A DNA stretch of 42,258 bases from Alkaliphilus pronyensis (GTDB lineage: Bacteria; Bacillota; Clostridia; Peptostreptococcales; Natronincolaceae), in contig NZ_WBZC01000061.1 in assembly GCF_009017275.1 (NCBI RefSeq), positions 1 to 42,258 on the forward strand, read 5' to 3'. Positions 1 to 9,353 of the stretch are shown here, one piece after another. The position numbers were made by a program, and so were the translations under genes. Under the pieces are notes generated by a model, which was not told the DNA's origin, did no database searches, and saw only the letters and a program-made list of their open reading frames with translations. Within the stretch, counting starts at the first letter, position 1, and every line of letters begins with the position of its first letter.

Positions 1-62
1 GAATAATACTATAGGTATACAATACATAGTAATATACATTTAACAAGGGGGGCTTTTAAACA

Positions 63-323
63 ATGGAAGTATTAAAAGTATCAGCAAAATCAAACCCAAA
101 CTCTGTAGCTGGAGCTTTAGCCGGCGTACTAAGGGAACGTGGATCAGCTGAGATTCAAGCTATAGGAGCTGGGGCTCTAAATCAAGCAGTAAAAGCAGTT
201 GCAATTGCACGAGGATTTGTAGCTCCTAGTGGACTTGACTTAATATGTATTCCAGCCTTCACTGACATACAAATAGATGGTGAAGAACGAACAGCCATAA
301 AGCTAATCGTAGAACCTAGATAA
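63..323 (+). CDS. spoVS: Stage V sporulation protein S
   Basis: This 86-residue protein is a small Alba-like sporulation regulator that affects septation and spore-coat/cortex stages in endospore formers. The N-terminus MEVLKVSAKSNPNSVAGALA and the mid-segment AIGAGALNQAVKAVAIARGF are characteristic, and the length is the family norm. An AAGGGGGG ribosome site lies 10 bases before the ATG. The gene stands alone, with its own terminator downstream at about 340. Its presence indicates a spore-forming Firmicute. The assignment is near certain from sequence similarity; the molecular mechanism of SpoVS is less well understood. Confidence 0.97.
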   Translation: MEVLKVSAKSNPNSVAGALAGVLRERGSAEIQAIGAGALNQAVKAVAIARGFVAPSGLDLICIPAFTDIQIDGEERTAIKLIVEPR

Positions 324-339
324 TAAAACTGTTAACAAA

Positions 340-367
340 AAGTCTGCTGGCAATGCAGGCTTTTTTT
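340..367 (+). terminator. Rho-independent terminator after spoVS
   Basis: A 7-bp stem AGTCTGC/GCAGGCT with a 7-base loop is followed directly by seven T residues, 16 bases after the spoVS stop codon. Confidence 0.85.
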
Positions 368-376
368 ATGTCGTGG

Positions 377-442
377 GTCCAGCGAAGCTGGAACACGTAT
401 GTCGAGGGGACGAGATTGTTTACACTTCGTCCCCTCCAACAT
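377..442. repeat. Two adjacent hairpins in the spoVS-deacetylase gap
   Basis: A short hairpin (CCAGC-GAA-GCTGG, about 379-391) is followed by a strong inverted repeat, GAGGGGACGA/TCGTCCCCTC (about 404-436), flanked by further pairing ATGT/ACAT. There is no T-run, so it is not an obvious terminator. It could be a small non-autonomous repeat or an RNA structure. The function is unknown. Confidence 0.5.
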
Positions 443-530
443 ATATAGCCATTGTCTATTGATGTTGGGCCTAAGAATATAGTATGATTTATAAGTAATA
501 GATTTTTAATAATTATCTACCCCTTAAGAA

Positions 531-558
531 ACGGGAGTGTTAGTAACGCCGCTGAGAT
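531..558 (+). repeat. 28-bp dispersed repeat, copy 1
   Basis: This segment contains TTAGTAACGCC and matches 22 of 28 positions with the reverse complement of 17523-17550. It lies about 20 bases before the start codon of the deacetylase gene. Both copies are in 5' intergenic regions, on opposite strands relative to the following gene. The function is unknown. Confidence 0.45.
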
Positions 559-578
559 AAACTAGGAGGATTTAACCA

Positions 579-1742
579 ATGAAAAAAAATATTGTAATTG
601 TATTATTACTAATTATAATCATTCTACTTCTAACTTCTATAGACATTAAGGGCTTTCAGAAAATAGATGATGTGCAATTACCTACTTATGATGTTAATAT
701 AAATGGTGTCAAGGTTGATAATACCTATAGTGAATATCCCCTGTTAAATTACAAAGACATAACCTATTTGCCCATGACAGAGAATTATGTCAAAGATTTA
801 GGTTTAGAGATTAGTTGGGATAAAGAAAAAGGACTATCCATTACAGAGTTAGATAAGTATAAAGAGAATGAAGCAAGTAAGCTTCCCCATGAAGTAGACA
901 GTATTATAGATGCTAAGATACCAATTATAACCTATCATCATATTCATACTGATCCTAGTGTATGGAGTGATATTACTATTTCTCCTCAAAAATTTAGGGA
1001 GGATATGTTGTATTTAAAAGCATTGAATTATAATCCTATACATTTTAAGGATTATTTTAGTGCTGTAGATAATGGTTCAAGCTTACCAGACAACCCTATC
1101 ATTATAACCTTTGATGACGGATACAGAAGCAACTATCTATTGGCATATCCCATCTTAAAAGAATTAAATATGAAGGCTACTATAACCGTTATTGGATGGT
1201 CCGTTGGACGAGAGCTTCATAAGGATGGTCAAACACCAATAAAGCCACATTTCACATGGGAAGAAGCCAAGGAAATGTATGATAGCGGATTAATTGATAT
1301 TCAGCATCATACCTATGATTTACATAATCTAGGAGACGGAGTAACATGTGGTCTAGGTGTAAGTCAAATGTCCGATGAAAGTAGAGAAGATTATATTAAG
1401 AGGTTGAGGAATGATACTGTCAAATTAAAAAAACTCATAGAAGAGAAGATCGGAAATGAAGTTAATGTGTTCTCCTACCCTTATGGTGTTTTCAATGAGA
1501 TAAGTGAAGAAGTGATTAAACAGCTAGGATTTAAAGCTACACTAACAACCATTGATGATGTATGGAATTTAGAGGATGGACACTATCAGTTGGAAAGAAT
1601 AAATATGCCTTCAGGTGTTAAATCAATAGATTTAATGAAAAGGATTTTAGTTCTTGATGATAGAGAAGTAAATATTCCCTTTGAAAATATTGAAAATCAA
1701 ATGGAGAGGATTGAAAAGCTGGAAAACCTAGTGATAAAGTAA
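579..1742 (+). CDS. Membrane-anchored polysaccharide deacetylase
   Basis: This 387-residue protein carries an N-terminal signal anchor (about residues 4-20, nearly all I/L/V). A short region at about 35-90 (NGVKVDNTY...ITYLPM) resembles the copper-amine-oxidase-like stalk domain common in clostridial envelope proteins. A NodB-type catalytic domain follows. Visible motifs are TYHHIHTD, the metal-binding ITFDDGY (about residue 177), an HxxxH-like IQHHTYDLHN and FSYPYG near the end. It probably acts outside the membrane, removing acetyl groups from peptidoglycan or another polysaccharide. AGGAGG lies 9 bases before the ATG. The exact substrate cannot be told from sequence. Confidence 0.85.
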   Translation: MKKNIVIVLLLIIIILLLTSIDIKGFQKIDDVQLPTYDVNINGVKVDNTYSEYPLLNYKDITYLPMTENYVKDLGLEISWDKEKGLSITELDKYKENEASKLPHEVDSIIDAKIPIITYHHIHTDPSVWSDITISPQKFREDMLYLKALNYNPIHFKDYFSAVDNGSSLPDNPIIITFDDGYRSNYLLAYPILKELNMKATITVIGWSVGRELHKDGQTPIKPHFTWEEAKEMYDSGLIDIQHHTYDLHNLGDGVTCGLGVSQMSDESREDYIKRLRNDTVKLKKLIEEKIGNEVNVFSYPYGVFNEISEEVIKQLGFKATLTTIDDVWNLEDGHYQLERINMPSGVKSIDLMKRILVLDDREVNIPFENIENQMERIEKLENLVIK

Positions 1743-1807
1743 AAGCAATATGCAAACAATATATACAGCCGTTATTCTAAGTAAAATCTTGAAAAGAGGT
1801 TATTATA

Positions 1808-2626
1808 ATGAGGTACATTGACATGCATGTCCATACAACTGCTTCTGATGGTGTTTTAACCCCAAAGGAGGCTATTGACTTAGCAATAAAAAGAAATATA
1901 GATGGCATAGCAATAACTGATCACGACACAGTTAAGGGTATTGAAGAGGGAATTATTTATGCTAAAGGCAAGGAAAGTTTTATACTAATACCAGGAATAG
2001 AGCTTAGTACTGAATATAGTAATGAAGAAATACATATTCTAGGCTATAAAATAGATTATAAATCAGAGGAATTACTTGATAAGTTGAATATTTTAAAAAA
2101 ATCAAGAGTCAAAAGAGCAGAAGGAATAGTTGAAAGGCTAAAGGATTTAGGCTATAGCATCAGCTATGAAGAGGTTGTGCAAATCTCAGGAGACGGTGTA
2201 GTTGGACGACCCCATATAGCAATGGCTTTAGTAAATAAAAAGGCAGTTCAAGATATACCAGAGGCCTTTAGAAAATTGCTAAATAAGGGCTGTCCTGCAT
2301 ATATACCGAGGTTTAAGCTTTCACCCTCTGAAGCAATTGATTTAATAAAAAGGATAAATGGAATACCTGTTTTAGCTCATCCTGGACTAATAAGCAAGCC
2401 TAGTTTTATTCAGGATTTAATCAAGCTGGGTATTGAAGGAATCGAAGTATACCATCCAGACCATAGTCACAGTCAAGAGACGGTATACTTAAAAATAGCT
2501 AATGCTTACAATTTAATGGTAACAGGAGGCACAGACTTCCATTACCCCCATGATGATGAAGACAAAGGTAGTATAGGTAGCATAAAGGTTCCAGTATCCA
2601 ATATAATAAATACTCAAAATAAGTAG
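1808..2626 (+). CDS. PHP-domain phosphoesterase (TrpH/Rnm family)
   Basis: This 272-residue cytoplasmic metal-dependent phosphoesterase belongs to the PHP superfamily. The N-terminal DMHVHTTASDG and ITDHDTVKG are the classic PHP metal ligands. Later His-containing motifs are GRPHIA, LAHPGL and GTDFHYP. The length and motif order fit the YciV/TrpH (RNase AM) family, which removes nucleotides from 5' ends of RNA or from 3',5'-bisphosphates. The ribosome site AGAGG lies about 9 bases before the ATG. It sits between an envelope enzyme and an aminotransferase with intergenic gaps, so no functional operon is implied. Confidence 0.85.
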   Translation: MRYIDMHVHTTASDGVLTPKEAIDLAIKRNIDGIAITDHDTVKGIEEGIIYAKGKESFILIPGIELSTEYSNEEIHILGYKIDYKSEELLDKLNILKKSRVKRAEGIVERLKDLGYSISYEEVVQISGDGVVGRPHIAMALVNKKAVQDIPEAFRKLLNKGCPAYIPRFKLSPSEAIDLIKRINGIPVLAHPGLISKPSFIQDLIKLGIEGIEVYHPDHSHSQETVYLKIANAYNLMVTGGTDFHYPHDDEDKGSIGSIKVPVSNIINTQNK

Positions 2627-2720
2627 CAAAGTACAGAAATATTTGTTAAAATAGGAGTTGTTTATATTAATAATTTTTTTATTGCTTTCTACATAATTAA
2701 AAAATGGTGGAGGTTGGACG

Positions 2721-3914
2721 ATGAAAATTAAACTATCTGAAAAAAATCAAAGGATAACTGCTTCAGTGACACTAGCCATTGATTCTAAAGCAAAGAAAAT
2801 GAAGGCAGAAGGCATTAATGTTATAAACTTTGGGGTAGGTGAGCCAGATTTCAACACCCCAGATAATATTAATAGTGCTGCAATAGAAGCCCTAGAAAAG
2901 GGAATAACTAGATATACATCTGCAACAGGTCTTCCTCAATTGAAGGAAGCGATTTGTGAAAAGCTTAAAAAGGATAATAGCTTAGATTACAAGCCAGAAA
3001 ACATTGTTGTTTCCAATGGAGCTAAGCAATGTCTATACAACTCATTATTGGCTGTTTGTAATCCTGGTGATGAAGTTATAATACCAGTGCCATATTGGGT
3101 AAGCTATGAAGAGCTAGTTAAAATGGCAGATGCAAAGGCTGTTTTAGTTCATTCATCAGAAGAAAATGAATTTAAGCTACAGAAAGATGCACTATTAAAG
3201 GCAATTACACCAAAAACTAAGGCTTTATTACTAAATAGTCCTTCTAACCCAACAGGTTCATTATATAATAGAGAAGATCTTGAAATGATAGCAGAAATAG
3301 CAGTAGAGCATGGAATAGTTATAATTGCCGATGAAATATACGAAAAGCTGGTTTATGATGGAGAAGAGCATATTAGTATTGCAAGCTTAAACAACAGTAT
3401 AAAGGATCAAACTATAATTGTTAATGGTATGTCAAAGGCATATGCTATGACGGGATGGCGTATAGGATACACCGCATCTAACAAAGAGATTGCTAATATT
3501 ATGGGTAATTTGCAAAGCCATGCAACCTCTCACCCAAATACAATAGCCATGTATGCCAGTGCTAAAGCCTTAACAGACCCACAAACCTCTGTTGAAGAAA
3601 TGAGAAAGGCCTTTGATGAGAGGAGAAAATACATGGTTGAAGGTATAAGCAAAATAGAAGGAGTATCCTGCTTAACACCTAAGGGTGCCTTCTACATAAT
3701 GATGAATATATCTAAGCTAAAGGGAAAAGAAATAGCTGGCAAATTAATACAAAACTCTATGGATTTTGCTGAACTATGCTTAGATAAATCCCATGTTGCA
3801 GTAGTACCTGGAGTTGCCTTTGGTGTAGATGACTATATTAGACTTTCTTATGCCAACTCCTTAGATAATATAAAGGAAGGGCTAAAAAGATTAGAGCTGT
3901 TAATTAAAGGTTAA
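2721..3914 (+). CDS. Aspartate-type aminotransferase (class I, PLP)
   Basis: This 397-residue fold-type I aminotransferase most likely interconverts aspartate and oxaloacetate. The signatures are INFGVGEPDFNTP near the N-terminus, NSPSNPTG for substrate binding, ADEIYEKLVY, and the PLP lysine in NGMSKAYAMTGWR (Lys239). An arginine in YIRLSYANS near the C-terminus binds the substrate carboxylate. The length is typical of the AspB subgroup. A GGTGGAGG ribosome site precedes the ATG. A hairpin terminator follows and separates it from purB. The exact amino-acid specificity is inferred from overall similarity only. Confidence 0.9.
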   Translation: MKIKLSEKNQRITASVTLAIDSKAKKMKAEGINVINFGVGEPDFNTPDNINSAAIEALEKGITRYTSATGLPQLKEAICEKLKKDNSLDYKPENIVVSNGAKQCLYNSLLAVCNPGDEVIIPVPYWVSYEELVKMADAKAVLVHSSEENEFKLQKDALLKAITPKTKALLLNSPSNPTGSLYNREDLEMIAEIAVEHGIVIIADEIYEKLVYDGEEHISIASLNNSIKDQTIIVNGMSKAYAMTGWRIGYTASNKEIANIMGNLQSHATSHPNTIAMYASAKALTDPQTSVEEMRKAFDERRKYMVEGISKIEGVSCLTPKGAFYIMMNISKLKGKEIAGKLIQNSMDFAELCLDKSHVAVVPGVAFGVDDYIRLSYANSLDNIKEGLKRLELLIKG

Positions 3915-3924
3915 TGTAGGATGA

Positions 3925-3957
3925 AGATATGAGATTATCTCATATCTTTTCTCTATA
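3925..3957 (+). terminator. Terminator after the aminotransferase gene
   Basis: An 11-bp stem (AAGATATGAGA/TCTCATATCTT) with a 3-base loop ends in TTTTCTCT. It lies 10 bases after the aminotransferase stop codon. Confidence 0.75.
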
Positions 3958-3991
3958 AACAATAGTTTGGTTGTGAAAGGAGTAGAAGTGA

Positions 3992-5425
3992 GTGAATAGA
4001 TCATCGTATCAGAATCCGTTAATTGAACGTTATAGTAGTAAAGAGATGAGCTATGTATTTTCGTCGGATAAGAAGTTTACTACATGGAGACGGCTTTGGA
4101 TTGCTCTAGCTGAGGCACAAAAAGAGTTGGGGCTACCTATAACTGATCAGCAAATTCAAGAGTTAAAGGCAAATCAAAATAATATTAATTATGATGTAGC
4201 AATTGAAAGGGAAAGGGAAACTCGACATGATGTTATGTCCCATGTATATGCATATGGTCAGCAATGTCCAAAGGCAAAGGGTATTATTCATCTAGGGGCA
4301 ACCAGTGCATTCGTGGGAGATAATACAGACATAATAGTTATGAGGGAAGCATTAGAAATTATTAAAGCCAAGATGATAAGCTTATTTAATGTATTGGCTA
4401 AGTTTTGCCACCAATATAAGAGTCTTCCAACCCTAGGTTTTACACACTTTCAGCCGGCGCAGCTAACTACATTAGGTAAACGTGGCACCTTATGGCTCCA
4501 TGATTTATTAATGGATTATGAAAACTTAGAGTATCAAATAAGAAGAATGAAGCTAAGAGGTGTTAAAGGTACTACAGGTACACAGGCAAGCTTTTATAGC
4601 TTATTTAATAATAATGATGATAAGGTTGAAGAATTAGAAAGAAAGCTAGCCAATAAAATGGGCTTTGAAGAAACTTTTCCTGTAACAGGACAAACCTATT
4701 CAAGGAAGCTGGATTTTGAGGTTTTGTCAATACTCAGCGGCATTGCTCAAAGTCTTCATAAGATGACAAACGACATAAGACTATTGCAAAGCTTAAAGGA
4801 GCTTGAAGAGCCCTTTGAAAAAAATCAAATTGGTTCATCGGCAATGGCTTATAAAAGAAACCCTATGCGTAGTGAACGGATAGCTTCACTTGCTAGATAT
4901 ATTGTATCAACCTCTCAAAATGCTGCCATGACAGCATCCACCCAATGGCTTGAAAGAACACTAGATGATTCTGCCAATAGAAGAATTATAATTCCAGAAT
5001 CATTTTTAGCAGCAGATGCAATATTAAACATTGCTATAAACGTCTGTGATGGATTAGTTGTATATGATAAAATGATAGAAAGACATATAGAGCTGGAGCT
5101 ACCCTTTATGGCGACTGAAAACATTCTTATGGAGGCTGTTAAAGGGGGAGGAGATAGACAAGAACTACATGAAAAGATAAGGCTTCATTCTATGGAATCT
5201 GGTAAAAAAGTAAAAATAGAGGGTATGGAAAATGATTTACTAGAACGAATAGCAGAGGATAAAGACTTTAACCTAACTAGACAACAGCTAAATCAGCTGA
5301 TGGATGCAAAAAACTATATTGGTAGAGCCCCTCAACAGGTAACTAAATTTTTAGATGACTACATTTATCCTATATTGAAAGCTAATAAAGACCTTATAGA
5401 TATAGAAGTAGATTTACGGGTTTAA
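3992..5425 (+). CDS. purB: Adenylosuccinate lyase
   Basis: This 477-residue enzyme of the fumarase/aspartase superfamily cleaves SAICAR and adenylosuccinate to release fumarate in purine synthesis. The family signature GSSAMAYKRNPMRSER is intact, and HLGATSAFVGDN and TLGFTHFQPAQ supply catalytic and substrate-binding residues. The chosen start is a GTG behind AAAGGAG; an earlier GTG at 3988 runs into TAG after two codons and is not usable. It is followed 24 bases later by asnS, probably co-transcribed. The length matches the longer eukaryote-like PurB type found in many clostridia. Confidence 0.93.
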   Translation: MNRSSYQNPLIERYSSKEMSYVFSSDKKFTTWRRLWIALAEAQKELGLPITDQQIQELKANQNNINYDVAIERERETRHDVMSHVYAYGQQCPKAKGIIHLGATSAFVGDNTDIIVMREALEIIKAKMISLFNVLAKFCHQYKSLPTLGFTHFQPAQLTTLGKRGTLWLHDLLMDYENLEYQIRRMKLRGVKGTTGTQASFYSLFNNNDDKVEELERKLANKMGFEETFPVTGQTYSRKLDFEVLSILSGIAQSLHKMTNDIRLLQSLKELEEPFEKNQIGSSAMAYKRNPMRSERIASLARYIVSTSQNAAMTASTQWLERTLDDSANRRIIIPESFLAADAILNIAINVCDGLVVYDKMIERHIELELPFMATENILMEAVKGGGDRQELHEKIRLHSMESGKKVKIEGMENDLLERIAEDKDFNLTRQQLNQLMDAKNYIGRAPQQVTKFLDDYIYPILKANKDLIDIEVDLRV

Positions 5426-5449
5426 TTAATTATTTTGGAGGTGTTTTTG

Positions 5450-6748
5450 ATGACAAATACTGTAGCTATTGAGTCAATACAGAAGTATGAAGGAAAAGAA
5501 ATAACTATTAAGGGATGGTTATTTAACAAAAGGTCAAGTGGAAAAATACATTTTTTACAGCTCCGTGATGGTACAGGCTTTATCCAGGGAGTAGTAGTTA
5601 AGAGTGAGGTTGAGGATGAGGTTTTTGAGACTTGTAAGAAGCTTACACAGGAGTCCTCTTTAGAGGTAACAGGCTTGGTTCAGAGGGACGACCGCTCTAA
5701 AACGGGCTATGAAATAGTTGTTAAATCTGTAAAGCCAGTTCACATAGCAGAAGAAGGCTACCCCATATCATTAAAGGAGCATGGTACCGACTTTCTAATG
5801 GAGAATAGGCATCTATGGATGCGTTCCCCCAAACAAAATGCAATATTAAGAATAAGAGATGAAATTAATTTAGCTATTAGACAGTTCTTTCATGAAAGAG
5901 GCTTTGTTTTAGTAGAGCCGCCAATAATTACTCCATCCTCCTGCGAAGGCACAACCGAATTATTTGGAATAGATTACTTTGGCGAAAATGCATTCCTATC
6001 ACAAACAGGACAGCTTTATGCAGAGGCGGCAGCAATGGCATTTGGAAAGGTTTATAGCTTTGGACCAACCTTTAGAGCAGAAAAATCCAAAACTAGAAAG
6101 CACTTAAATGAGTTTTGGATGGTTGAGCCAGAAATGGCCTATGTAGGCTTTGAGGAGAATCTTAAGGTACAAGAGGAAATGATTGAATACATAGTTAAGA
6201 AAGTTCTTGACAATAAGAAAATCGAGCTTAAGATTTTAGGACGAGATTTAACCTATTTGGAAAAAATAAAAGCCCCCTTCCCAAGAATTACTTATACAGA
6301 AGCTGTAAACATGCTGAAGGAGGGTAATTTTGAATTTGAATGGGGAGATGATTTTGGTGCGCCTCATGAAACATATATAGCTGAGAAATTTGATAACCCA
6401 GTATTCATTACTCATTTTCCAACTAAAATAAAGGCCTTTTACATGCAGCCAGATCCAGACAATCCCGAAGTTATCTTAGGAGCAGATTTGATTGCCCCAG
6501 AGGGATATGGTGAAATCATTGGTGGGTCAGAAAGAATTCATGATTTAGATTATCTATTGCAAAGAATTAAAGAGGAGAAGCTTCCCCAAGAGCTATATGA
6601 ATGGTATATAGACTTAAGAAGATATGGATCAGTACCTCATTCAGGATTTGGACTAGGCTTAGAAAGGACAGTTTCATGGATTTGTGGAGTTGATCACATT
6701 AGGCAAACCATACCTTTTGCCAGAACATTAAATAGGGTTTATCCTTAA
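5450..6748 (+). CDS. asnS: Asparaginyl-tRNA synthetase
   Basis: This 432-residue class IIb synthetase charges tRNA-Asn. An N-terminal OB-fold anticodon-binding domain (about 10-105; [20 protein letters not shown]) precedes the catalytic core. Core motifs are motif 2 ([20 protein letters not shown], Asn-type) and motif 3 ([13 protein letters not shown]). The ATG at 5450 is chosen because GGAGGTG lies 6 bases upstream; the frame is open a little further upstream, but without a ribosome site. It lies just downstream of purB and ends before a strong hairpin terminator. Confidence 0.95.
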   Translation: MTNTVAIESIQKYEGKEITIKGWLFNKRSSGKIHFLQLRDGTGFIQGVVVKSEVEDEVFETCKKLTQESSLEVTGLVQRDDRSKTGYEIVVKSVKPVHIAEEGYPISLKEHGTDFLMENRHLWMRSPKQNAILRIRDEINLAIRQFFHERGFVLVEPPIITPSSCEGTTELFGIDYFGENAFLSQTGQLYAEAAAMAFGKVYSFGPTFRAEKSKTRKHLNEFWMVEPEMAYVGFEENLKVQEEMIEYIVKKVLDNKKIELKILGRDLTYLEKIKAPFPRITYTEAVNMLKEGNFEFEWGDDFGAPHETYIAEKFDNPVFITHFPTKIKAFYMQPDPDNPEVILGADLIAPEGYGEIIGGSERIHDLDYLLQRIKEEKLPQELYEWYIDLRRYGSVPHSGFGLGLERTVSWICGVDHIRQTIPFARTLNRVYP

Positions 6749-6782
6749 TGAAAAATCTGATATAATAATATTCAAAATAGTC

Positions 6783-6813
6783 AAAAAGTAAGGATATATA
6801 TCCTTACTTTTTT
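6783..6813. terminator. Bidirectional terminator after asnS
   Basis: A perfect inverted repeat (AAAAAGTAAGGAT/ATCCTTACTTTTT) has A-rich and T-rich flanks. It ends the purB-asnS transcript and could work in both directions. Confidence 0.85.
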
Positions 6814-6838
6814 ATTAGCCATAAAATGAGGTGATGCA

Positions 6839-8605
6839 ATGCTGGAAAACCAACTGTTAGACTATACCATACATGAAATATTGTCAACAAATATTATAAA
6901 GGTATATCCCAATACCCCATTAGATTGTGTTATAGAAGAAATTATAAATATCAATATTCCTGAAGCACTAGTGATTGATACTAGTAATGCAAACAAAATT
7001 TTAGGGATTATAACACTTACAGATATATCATTAATTAAGCAAAAGGGTAAAGCTACCAATGGGCCAGTTTCACAGTATATGACAGCAAATATAATAGCGG
7101 TGCCCTCTAATATGCTAATAACTGATGTAAGAGAAATACTAATTGAAAACAAAATTGGGAGAGTACCAGTTTACGAGAACAGCACTTTAATAGGAATTAT
7201 AAGAATTGACAACTTGTTAAACAGCTATTACCTAAAGCTTGAAAGTATAAATAGGCAGTATAAGCATGTAATTAATCATATGCATGAAGCTGTTACGGTA
7301 ACAGATCCTGCAGGGAATGTTCTATTGTGGAATAAAAGGGCAGAAATGATTTATGATATCAAGGAAAAGGATATAATATATAAGAAATTGGAGGATTTTT
7401 TTCCAAACGCCTTAACCTTATCGGTGTTGGAAGAAAAAATACCAATAGAAAACATCTACCATGCTCCCAAGCCCAATTACTACGTTATAATTAGTGCCCT
7501 GCCAGTTTTTATAGATGGTGAGTTTGTAGGGGTTGTAGCCACAGAAAAGGATATAACTGAAAACAGAGATTTATCATTAAAGCTAGAAAGCGCAAACCTT
7601 GAGATAGATTTACTAAAGGAGGAGGTAGAGAAGTTCACAAAGGAAAGCTTTACCCTAGGTAAAATATTAGGAAAAAGCCCAGTTATAAAAAACAAAATAC
7701 AGCTTGCCAAGCACGTTTCTAAAACAAATACAAGTGTTTTAATTGCGGGAGAAAGCGGTACTGGTAAAGAAGTATTTGCAAGGGCCATACATCAACATAG
7801 CAGGAGGAAGGGACATTTTGTACCAGTTAATTGTAGTGCAATTCCCCCAACTTTATTTGAAAGTGAGTTTTTTGGTTATGTTGGAGGAGCATTTACTGGA
7901 GCATTGAAGAATGGCAAAATAGGCTATTTTGAACTTGCCAATAACGGTACCTTGTTTTTAGATGAAATAGGTGATTTACCATTAAAACAACAGGCAAAGC
8001 TTCTTAGAGTTTTACAAGAGGGTAAGGTTTTACGAATTGGTTCTGACACCTTTGTTAAGGTTGATGTACGAATTATATCTGCCACCAACAGAAATCTAAA
8101 GGATATGGTTAAAGCTGGTAGGTTTAGAGAAGACCTATACTATAGATTAAATGTCGTAGAAATAGAGTTACCCCCACTTAGAAACAGAAAAGAAGACATT
8201 AGTCTTTTGTTTCATCATTTTGTTGAGGAGGTTTCAAAAAAGAATAACACACCTATAAATTATATAGATAAAGATGTATTTAATATGTTACTCAAGTATC
8301 ACTGGAAGGGTAATATTAGAGAGTTAAAAAACACTGTTGAATATATGGTGGTATTAAGCAACGACAACAAAATTAGTAAAGATTTAATTCCTCAATATAT
8401 AATGGATAATATAAATGAGGGTAAGGGTGAAAAAATATCTATAGAAAACTTAGAGGATAATCTTAAAAGCTTAGAAATACAAATGATAAACAAAGCCATG
8501 AAGCAGACCAAAGGAAATAAGGCTAAAGCAGCTAAACTACTTAATATTCCAAGAAGCACCCTTTATTACAAGCTAAATCTTTATAAGCAGGAGTTAAGTG
8601 TCTAA
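6839..8605 (+). CDS. Sigma-54-dependent transcriptional activator (CBS-PAS-AAA+-Fis)
   Basis: This 588-residue enhancer-binding protein starts with two CBS motifs (about 10-125), which often bind adenosyl ligands. A PAS domain (about 135-235; NHMHEAVTVTDPAGNVLLWNKRAE) and a short coiled linker follow. The AAA+ domain contains Walker A GESGTGKE, the sigma-54 contact loop GAFTGA and Walker B TLFLDEIGDLPL. A Fis-type helix-turn-helix ends the protein (KAAKLLNIPRSTLYYKL). It lies directly upstream of a -24/-12 promoter at 8817 and the transporter/dehydrogenase/AOR operon, which it very probably activates. The signal sensed by CBS/PAS is unknown. Confidence 0.95.
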   Translation: MLENQLLDYTIHEILSTNIIKVYPNTPLDCVIEEIININIPEALVIDTSNANKILGIITLTDISLIKQKGKATNGPVSQYMTANIIAVPSNMLITDVREILIENKIGRVPVYENSTLIGIIRIDNLLNSYYLKLESINRQYKHVINHMHEAVTVTDPAGNVLLWNKRAEMIYDIKEKDIIYKKLEDFFPNALTLSVLEEKIPIENIYHAPKPNYYVIISALPVFIDGEFVGVVATEKDITENRDLSLKLESANLEIDLLKEEVEKFTKESFTLGKILGKSPVIKNKIQLAKHVSKTNTSVLIAGESGTGKEVFARAIHQHSRRKGHFVPVNCSAIPPTLFESEFFGYVGGAFTGALKNGKIGYFELANNGTLFLDEIGDLPLKQQAKLLRVLQEGKVLRIGSDTFVKVDVRIISATNRNLKDMVKAGRFREDLYYRLNVVEIELPPLRNRKEDISLLFHHFVEEVSKKNNTPINYIDKDVFNMLLKYHWKGNIRELKNTVEYMVVLSNDNKISKDLIPQYIMDNINEGKGEKISIENLEDNLKSLEIQMINKAMKQTKGNKAKAAKLLNIPRSTLYYKLNLYKQELSV

Positions 8606-8608
8606 TAA

Positions 8609-8622
8609 TTGACATATGTCAA
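8609..8622. promoter_or_regulatory. Palindrome TTGACATATGTCAA, candidate activator site
   Basis: A perfect 14-bp palindrome lies about 195 bp upstream of the sigma-54 promoter. A second pair of TGTCA/TGACA half-sites occurs inside the terminator stem at 8709-8724. Symmetric sites 80-200 bp upstream are usual for Fis-type enhancer-binding proteins. The assignment to the neighbouring activator is inference. Confidence 0.45.
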
Positions 8623-8703
8623 ATTATGGTCACATTTATTTATGTTAGAAGTTTCTTGGAATTAGAAGGAATTCAACAGAATTAAGCAGTTATTAAAGCA
8701 TAA

Positions 8704-8734
8704 AAAGATGTCAATATTCTGACATCTTTTTTTT
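8704..8734 (+). terminator. Terminator after the sigma-54 activator gene
   Basis: A 10-bp stem (AAAGATGTCA/TGACATCTTT) with a 6-base loop and a run of eight T residues. Confidence 0.85.
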
Positions 8735-8816
8735 AGTATGCTTTTTTGCCTGTAGCTAAAGAAGAACAAAGGTTAATATTTCAATATATACATATATTTA
8801 AATGGTAAGATAGCTA

Positions 8817-8832
8817 TGGCATCATAATTGCA
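8817..8832 (+). promoter_or_regulatory. Sigma-54 (-24/-12) promoter
   Basis: TGGCAT-CATAA-TTGCA matches the RpoN consensus TGGCAC-N5-TTGCW with one mismatch, and has the required 10 bases between GG and GC. It faces the operon that begins at 9105 and leaves an AT-rich leader of about 260 bases. Nothing else is recognisable in that leader (8845-9090): no riboswitch and no gene. Confidence 0.82.
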
Positions 8833-9104
8833 TAAATAAATATTATGACTCAATAATTCTCCATTTATGATGCAGGCAATAAAGAGAATAAAGTAATATA
8901 CCATTAAATACCATCAATTATTCATTGCATTCATAGCTGTATTATTATAAAATAAGTAAAATGCAATATAAAGTATTTATACTTGCATATATCTGAAAAT
9001 TAAATTTACATAAAAAAAGTAATTTATATATAAGATGTTTACTATAAATATTAATAAAATAACTTTAGGATTAATTATAAACATATTATATGAGGGGGAT
9101 TACT

Positions 9105-9311
9105 ATGAATACAGCTAATAATGCTTTTGTTGAGGTCTGTAGCTATTGCTTATCAAAAAACGTAAAAAGAGATGTACCTTATGGTAGATTCGTAACTGTT
9201 AAAACAAATCCTTTTACTAGTCATCAGACATACGCAGAAATATGCCTCGATTGTGGTAGTATTTTAAGAAGTTATATTCAGCTTCAAGAACAAGAAATGA
9301 AATCATTATAG
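9105..9311 (+). CDS. Small zinc-ribbon-like protein
   Basis: This 68-residue protein has CSYC near the N-terminus and CLDCG near residue 53, a spacing that suggests one zinc ribbon or rubredoxin-like knuckle. The ATG is chosen because GAGGGGG lies 8 bases before it; the open frame begins five codons earlier without a ribosome site. It is the first gene behind the sigma-54 promoter and lies 42 bases before the transporter gene, so it is co-expressed with it. The family is not recognised. A regulatory or metal-chaperone role is possible but unsupported. Confidence 0.7.
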   Translation: MNTANNAFVEVCSYCLSKNVKRDVPYGRFVTVKTNPFTSHQTYAEICLDCGSILRSYIQLQEQEMKSL

Positions 9312-9353
9312 TTATTGCTTGCATTTTAATATTAATAAAAAGGAGGAATCAAA

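Noticed and set aside
4915-7788. Antisense open frames inside purB and the activator gene
   Set aside because: They overlap strong genes on the other strand and have no ribosome sites or recognisable products.
8845-9090. Riboswitch in the sigma-54 leader
   Set aside because: The segment is AT-rich, without conserved motifs or a stable multi-helix fold that I can see.
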